Below are positions 57,696 through 64,000 of a DNA stretch of 64,000 bases, in pieces (within the stretch, counting starts at the first letter, position 1; every line of letters begins with the position of its first letter). The notes beneath the pieces are model-generated. The model did no database searches. It worked only from the letters and a program-made list of their open reading frames with translations, and was not told where the DNA came from. The stretch lies in the NCBI GenBank assembly GCA_964556395.1, contig CAZKVR010000001.1:124001-188000 (forward strand), given 5' to 3'. This DNA comes from WJKR01 sp964556395 (GTDB lineage: Archaea; Nanobdellota; Nanobdellia; Woesearchaeales; WJKR01). Position numbers and translations under genes: made by a program.

Positions 57696-60641
57696 TCAGG
57701 TGAGTTTGTTGTAGTCCAGGATGGCTTGGGCTTTGAAGGGGTCCGGGTCTATCTCGAGTCCGTGGAGGTGGTCCAAAGGTTGTATGAGGGCTGGGGCTGT
57801 CATCGTGGATAACTGGGGTGTGAGGGTGTAGCGGTTGTAGGTGTGGTTGTACTGGCCCGCGCCGTCTACCGGTACGACGGCGACGCTTACCGATCCTCGA
57901 CCGACGGGTTCTTCTCCGCAGTTGAGGAGTGGTATGCGGAACTCGTAACCGCTGAAAGAGCTTGTCGTGAACGGTTGGCCGTCGCTTCTCGTGATGGTGT
58001 GGGTGAGCGCTTCTTGCGGTAGAGGCCCGCTCGCGGGCAGGCCTGACGTTGAACAGTATACGCGGTAGCTCTCGATGTCCGGGACATCGTCGCCGTCGTC
58101 GTAGCGCGTGGCGGCTTCCCATGAGATGAAGTATGCTGATATCTTGGGGAGGTATGTGGATGACAGGCTTTCCACGGGCGGCGGGATTTGGTCACGGAGC
58201 GTGAGGGCGAACCTCGTGGGGTTTTCTTCCAGCGTGCAGAATGAGTGCGAGGAAACGTATGGCTTCCAGCCAGTCTCTCCTTCCCGCCGGCCGTAGGCCA
58301 GTCCTTGCTTGAGCCTTGTGAAGACTAGTGGCTCGTCCTCGTGCAAGTCTTGGTTTTTCAAGCGTTCTTTTCCGTCGGCTGCCCGTATGGTGATGTCGAC
58401 TTCTTCCGAGCCTTCTTTGAAACGGAGAGAGATGTTGGCACGGGCCGGTCGTTCCGGGTCTTTGAGGTAGCGGTCCATCTCCTCTCCAGGGAGCATGAGC
58501 ATAGGTCCGGATGGTTGTGGGGACCAGGGCCAGAGTCTTTGTAGGAAGTTGGCAGGGGTGTCGGTCTCCACCCATACGCCGGTGCTGTTGATGACTATCT
58601 CGTAGTTCGTCGTCGGTGCTTCTGCTGGCGCTTCGAGTTCGCAAGTGGTGTCTGGTTGGGCTTGTAGGCAACCGGACAGTTGTCCGAGGATTGTTTGGGC
58701 GTGCGTTGGTTGGAAGCAGTCTTCCGTGAGGTTGTAGCCGTCCTTGGTGGTACGATTGTGTTCTGCGAGCGCTTGTCCGAGGCATGCTTTGGTGTCGTCA
58801 GTGCATGCCTGCGCTTCCTTGGCGAACCTCTCGAATGATTGGAATCGTTCGAGGTCTATAGGTATGGGTTTTTCGAAGTGCGCTTGGAAGGAGTATGTTC
58901 CCGGATACGTGCCTTCCCCTTCCTTGTTGAACTGTGCGGCATTCCCGCCGAAGAACTCGTAGAGTGTCATGACGTCTTCGACGAAGTCCGGGTCGGCCCA
59001 TGGTTCGCACTTGCCGGTGTTGTAGCGCCTGGCGGCTATCTCGTAGGGTTGTGTGTACGTCTCCTTGACGCAGATGTCCTGGTCGAAATTCTGCCCACAG
59101 CACTCCCATGAGATGGGTTTCTTCGTGGCGAGTTCCGCGACGAGGCTCGCTCCGCAACAGATGTTCTTGTCGGGGTCGAAGTAGTCTTCCTTGTCAAGGT
59201 CCTTTGAGAAGTCGCATTCCGGGACGCACCTTGATTCGTGGTGGTAGCTGGGTATTATCTGCATGAGTCCTAGGGCTCCCGTAGGGCTCTCAGCGTCCGC
59301 TATACCTCTCGACTCGTGGGCTATGAAAGCTTTGAGGATTGCTGGTTCGAGTCCTTGACGGGCCGCATGCTCTTTGATGGAGTCATCGTAATCTTCGAGT
59401 CGTTCCTCCACTTTGGGCGTGACGCTGGATGTGTAGTCCTTGGCGGGCGCGTTAGTCCTCCCAGGGCTAGCTTCTTGCGCTTCAGTATATGGTATCTTTT
59501 CCGGTTGGTTCTTGATGGCTGTGTTGATGCGGCTACGGTAGTCTTTGAGTTTTCGTTCGAAAGCTGGTCCGGGGTCGGTCTTGTCGTCCGTGATGTCTGA
59601 GTGCATGACGAGCGCTTCTTCGCTGAGGACTTCTTGGTCGTCGAGCAGGTTTTCGTGACGTCTTGTGAGGTCTGCGACGAGCTTGACGAAGCTCTCTATC
59701 TGCTCTTCAGTATATGGTTCCCAGCACTGTTCGTCGTCGACGTTGGCGCATGAGGGGTTCCTCCCTTCGCATTCTTTCTTGTAGCCGCAGTTGACGAAGC
59801 TGATGCCGATGCTGGGTTGGTTCGAACCCGGACGCTTGCAGTTCTCATCGTCCCGCTTGCAACCGGCGTGGTAGGCCGCTTTGTCTTCTGGTACGTGTTG
59901 TTGGACCGTGCCATCATGGTCTATGATGTAGTGGTAGCTGAAGCCTGCGTCCTGCAGAGTCCTGACGGCTCCTTCTAACGTGCCTGAAGCGGTGTAGTGC
60001 ACGACTACGAAATCGACGTCATTTCCTCCTCGCCCGCCGAGGTTGAGGGGTGCGCCTCTCTGGGCGGCGTAGTGGTCGGGGGTGAAGGCGTCTCCGGCCA
60101 GGCTCATCATCTGGTCTCCTCCGCCGGTGAATCGTATGGTGGCTGGTGAGGAACCCCTGGCAGTGAGTTTGGTGGCCCCTGGTATCGTGGCGGTCTCTAG
60201 TGCGAAGGAGGGATAGTGGTAGGTGTCTTGGGCGTTGAGCTTGAGGAATAGGATAGCCCTGAAGGCTGTCTTGAGGTTGTCTTCGAAGTCCGGGATGCAG
60301 TTTTTTTCGGGCACGCTCCATAGGGGTGTGTCGAGGTAGGTGTCGCAGGGGTACGCTCCGCCTTCGTAGTCTTTCTGGAGTCCTCCTCGGGCTCGGAACC
60401 GTTCGGCGGCTTCGATGGATGATTGCCGTGCGGCTTCGTCGAGGTAGGTGAGCGCTTTCTGGGCTTCATCCTCTGCTTGTAGGATTGCGAATTGGGCGCT
60501 TCCGAGCGGTCGGTCGCTGACGACGAGCTTCTCCGCTTGCGTGGTGATGAGGATGCTCATGACGGTTATGAATATGGCGAGCGCTAGTAGGAAGTGGAAG
60601 TTGAGCCCTTTTTTTGTTCGTCTCATCTTGCTATTCCTCAC
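57696..60641 (-). CDS. Secreted bifunctional murein hydrolase: amidase plus lytic transglycosylase
   Basis: The 981-residue protein has one N-terminal membrane helix (about 14-34). Residues about 209-370 form an N-acetylmuramoyl-L-alanine amidase (type 2): VDFVVVHYTAS, YHYIIDHDGTVQQHVPED, AYHAG, and VMHSDITDDKTDPGPAF, with the zinc ligands H215, H347 and the D356 region. Residues about 420-565 form an SLT-type lytic transglycosylase: catalytic E443 in AHESRGIADAESP, GALGLMQI and the late RRYNTG. Cys-rich inserts and a fibronectin-like end (about 840-960) follow. Both activities cut peptidoglycan, which archaea lack. It ends the pilin-like operon and starts at a GTG overlapping the preceding stop. 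Confidence 0.88.
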   Translation of the reverse strand: MRNSKMRRTKKGLNFHFLLALAIFITVMSILITTQAEKLVVSDRPLGSAQFAILQAEDEAQKALTYLDEAARQSSIEAAERFRARGGLQKDYEGGAYPCDTYLDTPLWSVPEKNCIPDFEDNLKTAFRAILFLKLNAQDTYHYPSFALETATIPGATKLTARGSSPATIRFTGGGDQMMSLAGDAFTPDHYAAQRGAPLNLGGRGGNDVDFVVVHYTASGTLEGAVRTLQDAGFSYHYIIDHDGTVQQHVPEDKAAYHAGCKRDDENCKRPGSNQPSIGISFVNCGYKKECEGRNPSCANVDDEQCWEPYTEEQIESFVKLVADLTRRHENLLDDQEVLSEEALVMHSDITDDKTDPGPAFERKLKDYRSRINTAIKNQPEKIPYTEAQEASPGRTNAPAKDYTSSVTPKVEERLEDYDDSIKEHAARQGLEPAILKAFIAHESRGIADAESPTGALGLMQIIPSYHHESRCVPECDFSKDLDKEDYFDPDKNICCGASLVAELATKKPISWECCGQNFDQDICVKETYTQPYEIAARRYNTGKCEPWADPDFVEDVMTLYEFFGGNAAQFNKEGEGTYPGTYSFQAHFEKPIPIDLERFQSFERFAKEAQACTDDTKACLGQALAEHNRTTKDGYNLTEDCFQPTHAQTILGQLSGCLQAQPDTTCELEAPAEAPTTNYEIVINSTGVWVETDTPANFLQRLWPWSPQPSGPMLMLPGEEMDRYLKDPERPARANISLRFKEGSEEVDITIRAADGKERLKNQDLHEDEPLVFTRLKQGLAYGRREGETGWKPYVSSHSFCTLEENPTRFALTLRDQIPPPVESLSSTYLPKISAYFISWEAATRYDDGDDVPDIESYRVYCSTSGLPASGPLPQEALTHTITRSDGQPFTTSSFSGYEFRIPLLNCGEEPVGRGSVSVAVVPVDGAGQYNHTYNRYTLTPQLSTMTAPALIQPLDHLHGLEIDPDPFKAQAILDYNKLT

Positions 60642-61168
60642 AATGGCGTATAAACACTGATGAAAAACCTTGCCTTGTTCGCGTAGGTGACGCCTACCAG
60701 GAGGTGTACCTCGACTAGTCCGCCGTCCCTGGCAGGGAGGGTTGCTTGCGCTACGGTTCTCTTGTCGCCTTTTGCAGGCCCTGCGATCTCGAGCGTGTCC
60801 TCCCCTGTGTTCTCTGCTTCGTATGGGTAGTTGATGACGAGGCTCCAGGGGGTCTCGCTCCCTAGCTCTTCGCTGAAGTGTTGTCCGGCCCAGTGCTTGA
60901 GTAGTTCTGGGGCGTGCTTGTTCTCGGTGTCGGTGATGACTTGCGCGGCGGTGGTGTGGGAGAGTTCGGATGTGAGGAATTCGTTCAGGCTTCTGCTCAT
61001 CTTGTGTTCGAAAGAGCTGGTCCGGTAGGTGCCGATGCTTTGCGACTCGCTGGCTTGGTAGGCGGCTATGATTATGAGTAGTGTGATGAGCATGATGACT
61101 AGTGCGAAGAGGTCGTCTGCGAACTCGTCCAGGAGTCCTCGTCTGCGGTTGCGGCGTGGTGGTGTCAT
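60638..61168 (-). CDS. Pilin-like membrane-anchored protein
   Basis: The 176-residue protein has a basic N-terminus (MTPPRRNRRRG), one hydrophobic helix at about residues 19-41 (FADDLFALVIMLITLLIIIA) and a globular outer domain of about 130 residues ending in beta strands (TYANKARFFISVYTPL). The design resembles archaeal type IV pilin-like proteins, without a clear peptidase site. It overlaps the hydrolase gene by 4 bp. Confidence 0.7.
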   Translation of the reverse strand: MTPPRRNRRRGLLDEFADDLFALVIMLITLLIIIAAYQASESQSIGTYRTSSFEHKMSRSLNEFLTSELSHTTAAQVITDTENKHAPELLKHWAGQHFSEELGSETPWSLVINYPYEAENTGEDTLEIAGPAKGDKRTVAQATLPARDGGLVEVHLLVGVTYANKARFFISVYTPL

Positions 61169-61175
61169 TCGCTGT

Positions 61176-61652
61176 TCACCAGGGGTTGACGTGTATGATG
61201 ATGGTTGCTTGGCGTTCTTCTTCGTCTTCTCGGAGGGCGACTTCCTGTTTGAAGGTCGTCGTTGAGGATCTTTCGCCGGTCCAGGGTGTCGTGTGTAGTG
61301 AGCTCGGCCTGCTGGCCTCGGGGTCTATGATGGTGACTTTGACGGGCACTAGCTTGTACGGCGGTTCGGTCGAGAGTGTCGAGCACTTTTCGAGGTGTTC
61401 CTGGTCGAGCTTGGTGACGTCGAGGACTCTGTGGTCGATCCTGCCTGATGGTTGTTCGTAGGCGAAGCAGAGGTGGTTGTTGAGCAGTTGTTCGGCGTAG
61501 AGGGTCATCTGGAGGTCTCGGATCCGGTCCTTGTCTACGCTCGCTGTGTTGAGGGTGAAGAGCACGAGGAATATCCCTATGACTAGTATGAAGATGGTTT
61601 TGAAGACTGAGAGGAACTTCCTTGCAGTGAGGTATTGCCCTTTGCGGTCCAT
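61176..61652 (-). CDS. Pilin-like membrane-anchored protein
   Basis: The 158-residue product has a basic start (MDRKGQYLTARKFLS), a single hydrophobic helix (about 17-38: TIFILVIGIFLVLFTLNTAS) and an outer domain with a helix and beta strands, several of which resemble the neighbours (YKLVPVKVTIIDPEASRPSS). A single ATG overlaps the preceding stop (TGATG). The arrangement suggests assembly with the products next to it in one structure. Confidence 0.7.
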   Translation of the reverse strand: MDRKGQYLTARKFLSVFKTIFILVIGIFLVLFTLNTASVDKDRIRDLQMTLYAEQLLNNHLCFAYEQPSGRIDHRVLDVTKLDQEHLEKCSTLSTEPPYKLVPVKVTIIDPEASRPSSLHTTPWTGERSSTTTFKQEVALREDEEERQATIIIHVNPW

Positions 61653-62527
61653 CAGGATTCCACCTCTTCTTCACCGAGGTGCGCCCATGCTTCCGCGATT
61701 GAACTGAGGAACCGGTTTTGATCTAAGGCGTCTGCTTGGTCTTTGGTGAACGCTAGTTCTATCCTTACTTCGTAGCTTTCGGTCTCTGCTCCTTTTTCTT
61801 CTTTGAGCGCGAGGCTGGTTCCTTGTAGTTCTTTTTTGAGCGTGCAGTAGAGGTGCTGGTAGGCTTGTTCTCGAGCCCCTTCGGCTTCCGGCCTTTTGAA
61901 GGTGAGTCTTCCGTCGTCGTCTGGCTCGCGCGATGTCAGCTTGAGGGCGAGGAATGACCCTTGGTTTCCGGCGAGTCCTTCGTCCTCGAGGTGTTTTGCG
62001 TTGAGGACGTCCGCCATGGCTTTGAGTTCGCTCTTCGTAAAGGCTGCTCCGGTGGTGGCGGTTCCTGCTTGCGCCCGGATGGTGTGCTCTCCTTCCGTAC
62101 TCGGCATCGGGGGGCATTCGGTGTCCATAGCGGTTATGGTGTCTTCCTTCCCGAAGGATATGGTTCTTGAGTGCTTGGTGAGGTGTACGACGTCGCTTGC
62201 TTCTCCTTCCTTGTACGTCATGTCTTCGAGGGGCCTGTATGGTTGTGTCTGGGTGACTCCGCTACGGGTGTTCCTCACGGTCACCGCGTCCCGTTCCAGG
62301 CTTGCTTCGAAGTCTTCTTCGAGGGGGTATCGTATCGTGACGTCTCCTGGTACCGCTTGCGTGGCTTCTATGAGTAGTGCGAGGTCGTGGCTGTAGAAGT
62401 CTGCGAGGTATCGGTGTTGTGTGTCGGCGTCTGCCGCCGCGGCTATGAAGATGGTGAGCGCTACGGCTACGATGGTGATGCTGATTATTATGAGGTTGAG
62501 CCTTTCGGATCCTTTCTTGCTTGCCAT
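61652..62527 (-). CDS. Pilin-like membrane-anchored protein
   Basis: From the ATG at 62527 the product has 291 residues. It begins MASKKGSERLNLIIISITIV with one hydrophobic helix (about 11-31), then a helical region (YLADFYSHDLALLIEATQAV) and a large outer domain with DAD/EGE-rich loops. A long upstream frame has no start and lies in the preceding gene. The N-terminal LxLIIIS-type helix is like that of pilin-like subunits. Confidence 0.7.
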   Translation of the reverse strand: MASKKGSERLNLIIISITIVAVALTIFIAAAADADTQHRYLADFYSHDLALLIEATQAVPGDVTIRYPLEEDFEASLERDAVTVRNTRSGVTQTQPYRPLEDMTYKEGEASDVVHLTKHSRTISFGKEDTITAMDTECPPMPSTEGEHTIRAQAGTATTGAAFTKSELKAMADVLNAKHLEDEGLAGNQGSFLALKLTSREPDDDGRLTFKRPEAEGAREQAYQHLYCTLKKELQGTSLALKEEKGAETESYEVRIELAFTKDQADALDQNRFLSSIAEAWAHLGEEEVES

Positions 62528-62538
62528 GAGTATCCTCG

Positions 62539-63633
62539 CTAGTCTTCCGGCGGGTAGTCCATGCCTGCTTCTTCGCAAAAGCTGATGCAGGTTTCTCGTA
62601 TGAGATCCTCTTCGTCTCCCGTGCACTCGTTGCACTTGTATTCTGCGAGTCCGTCTGGCGCTATGAATTCTCCGTCCGGGCCTTTGACGAGGCTTGGCTG
62701 GTAGGCCACTTCGTAGGCTGCTATGCGGTCGAGGCATTCTCTCGTGAGGCAGACCGCAATCCGTCCTTGCTCGAGCTTGGCGATGGTGGTGGGGAATGAT
62801 TCTGGTAGGAAGTCGTAATGGCCGTAGGTGAACGGCCTGTCTTTCTTCTCGCGGGCGCGGTAGATGAGGAATCCGTTCTCGTGGATGAGGAAGGGTAGTT
62901 CTTTCTTTTTTGTTGACTCGAGTATGTTGAAAAGGGGATTGTCAGCTTCCTCCGGTCGTTGTTTGAAGTCGAAGGCTGTGAGCGGCGTGGCTATCGTGGC
63001 TCCAGATACCTGTTCGCATTGGACTCGCTCGCACTCGAGCGTGGCTTGCTCGTCGAGTCCGCGGAGGTATGCTTCTTGCCACAAATCGTTGGTATACAGT
63101 GGTTGTAGTGGTTCTCCTATGTCGACGTCGAGTCCTTCCTTGTAGTCTTCCGCGACGGTGGTGTTGATGCTGGCTCCTTCGCAGAGGCAGAGGCAGGTCT
63201 CCTCTTCGGCGCATTCACCCGGTCTTTTGAAGTGGAGGGCGTCTTGATAACCTCCACTCGTCTCCTTGCCGGGCGTGGTGAACGTGGATTTATCCCAGGC
63301 TTTGTTGAGTATGAGGTGTAGGTCTCCGTCCCCTAACCGTCCGTTGCGCTCTTCCTCCTCCATGCGTGGGTTGAGCCCTATGAGGGCGTTTCCTGGATCA
63401 AGGTCGACCTGGGGTGTTTGTATGGCTCCTTTGGGTTCGTCGGCTATGGCTGCGACCTGCTGGTGGAATGTTCGGAAATCCTCCTCGTTCCCGCGGTTCC
63501 TGGAGAGTTCGCTCCCTATCAGGCTGAAGGGTGCTATGAGGATGACTGCTCCTATGATTATCCCTATCAGGGTTTGCAGCATGAGGCCTCTCTTGTCGAG
63601 TCTCACCCGTCCTCCATAAGCCTTCCTGCTCAT
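62539..63633 (-). CDS. Pilin-like membrane-anchored protein, Cys-rich
   Basis: From the ATG at 63633 (ATGA overlap with the upstream gene) the 364-residue product begins with a basic stretch and the helix LMLQTLIGIIIGAVILIAPF (about residues 17-36), close to the hydrophobic N-terminus of type IV pilins. The outer part has ten or more Cys (CAEEETCLCLCEG; CLTRECLD; CNECTGDEEDL, CISFCEEAG), probably disulfide-bonded. It may be a tip or adhesive subunit. Confidence 0.7.
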   Translation of the reverse strand: MSRKAYGGRVRLDKRGLMLQTLIGIIIGAVILIAPFSLIGSELSRNRGNEEDFRTFHQQVAAIADEPKGAIQTPQVDLDPGNALIGLNPRMEEEERNGRLGDGDLHLILNKAWDKSTFTTPGKETSGGYQDALHFKRPGECAEEETCLCLCEGASINTTVAEDYKEGLDVDIGEPLQPLYTNDLWQEAYLRGLDEQATLECERVQCEQVSGATIATPLTAFDFKQRPEEADNPLFNILESTKKKELPFLIHENGFLIYRAREKKDRPFTYGHYDFLPESFPTTIAKLEQGRIAVCLTRECLDRIAAYEVAYQPSLVKGPDGEFIAPDGLAEYKCNECTGDEEDLIRETCISFCEEAGMDYPPED

Positions 63634-64000
63634 GAGTTCTCCCTTGCTCTTTTCTTCTCGTAGCTTTCTTTCAGCGCCTTGGCGCAGCCCTCCTCTTCCA
63701 GGATGCAGACTTGCTTGCCGGTCGAGGATTCTTTCTTCAGGGTGATTTCGTAGTCGAGGTCTCCGGTATCGAAGTGGTCGCAACTTCCGTCACGCGGGTC
63801 TCCGAAGTAGTAGTAGTCTCTGCCGTCCTCGGCCGTTATCACTTCTTGCCCTGAGACGCAAGGGCTGTCGTCATTGAAGTCCTTGATGCCATCTCCATCG
63901 TAGTCGCTGCTCACCGATTCGATGTAGCCGCTCAGGACGTTGTCCACGCTTCCTCCCGTCTTCTTCACTAATACGAGCATGACGATAGCGAAGACTGCGA
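63630..64000 (-). CDS. Pilin-like protein with TSP3-like repeat, 5' end beyond window
   Basis: The reading frame remains open to the window edge. Its visible part starts in a hydrophobic helix (AVFAIVMLVLVKK), so the true start is upstream. The outer part carries a calcium-binding repeat (DYDGDGIKDFNDDSP) and Cys residues (SPCVSG, GSCDHF, CILEEEGC). It is the upstream-most gene seen of the pilin-like operon. Confidence 0.65.
   Translation of the reverse strand, partial: AVFAIVMLVLVKKTGGSVDNVLSGYIESVSSDYDGDGIKDFNDDSPCVSGQEVITAEDGRDYYYFGDPRDGSCDHFDTGDLDYEITLKKESSTGKQVCILEEEGCAKALKESYEKKRARENS

Noticed and set aside
1..64000. CRISPR arrays, tRNA genes, rRNA and insertion sequences
   Set aside because: No regularly spaced repeats, tRNA T-loops, rRNA blocks or transposase frames were seen in the window.

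Overview
The window looks like a piece of a DPANN-type archaeal chromosome, probably close to Woesearchaeota or Nanoarchaeota; the lineage is inference from gene content. Archaeal identity rests on FEN-1, replication protein A, Hjc, a histone, the tRNA-splicing endonuclease, Trm5, tRNase Z, archaeal NAC, Sec61-beta, MBF1, an archaeal RNase P RNA and many TATA boxes 25-28 bp upstream of start codons (leaderless genes). The DNA is gene-dense, with frequent ATGA, GTGA and TGATG overlaps and convergent gene ends that overlap.

Layout. 1-9.5 kb (all minus strand, more AT-rich) holds a chain of STAS-like proteins, membrane proteins and lipoproteins, followed by small secreted proteins, one of them beta-barrel-like. 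These genes have A-rich leaders without a Shine-Dalgarno site and several stem-loops that resemble bacterial terminators. 9.6-20.9 kb is archaeal: HerA-like ATPase with a coiled-coil partner, Trm5, a RelBE-type pair, an EamA transporter, FEN-1, an MNT-HEPN pair, a wHTH/nuclease-like protein, an ECF-type sigma factor (unexpected in an archaeon) overlapping a sugar nucleotidyltransferase, a HAD phosphatase and EndA. 21.0-24.1 kb returns to bacterial-looking secreted proteins (two PEGA-like paralogues, two beta-barrel-like proteins) ending at a textbook intrinsic terminator. 24.4-29.6 kb holds a coiled-coil protein, GNAT, SemiSWEET, tRNase Z, histone, a GHKL ATPase with a DUF4325/STAS-like partner, Hjc, a membrane protein with an AT-hook-like tail and a PRC-barrel protein. 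29.7-36.1 kb is an envelope glycan block (three GT-C enzymes, one processive GT2, one membrane thioredoxin-like protein). 36.1-43.5 kb carries MBF1, a second MNT-HEPN pair, a THUMP methyltransferase, two further nucleotidyltransferase-like proteins, a ParA/MinD ATPase operon and Sec61-beta/NAC. 43.6-57.6 kb contains RNase P RNA, a MutY-like glycosylase without its Fe-S cysteines, three surface proteins, a membrane-anchored ArsR-like regulator with an ABC exporter, and RPA. 57.7-64 kb is an operon of pilin-like membrane-anchored proteins ending in a 981-residue protein that combines a peptidoglycan amidase with a lytic transglycosylase.

How it fits together. Replication and repair genes sit beside genes that build and decorate the cell surface. 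Three features stand out: bacterial-style regulatory and secretion parts inside an archaeal genome (sigma factor, STAS/GHKL modules, lipoproteins, barrels, intrinsic terminators); a pilin-like operon coupled to a two-enzyme murein hydrolase, which could act on bacterial cells; and the unassigned STAS/membrane/lipoprotein cluster at the left edge.
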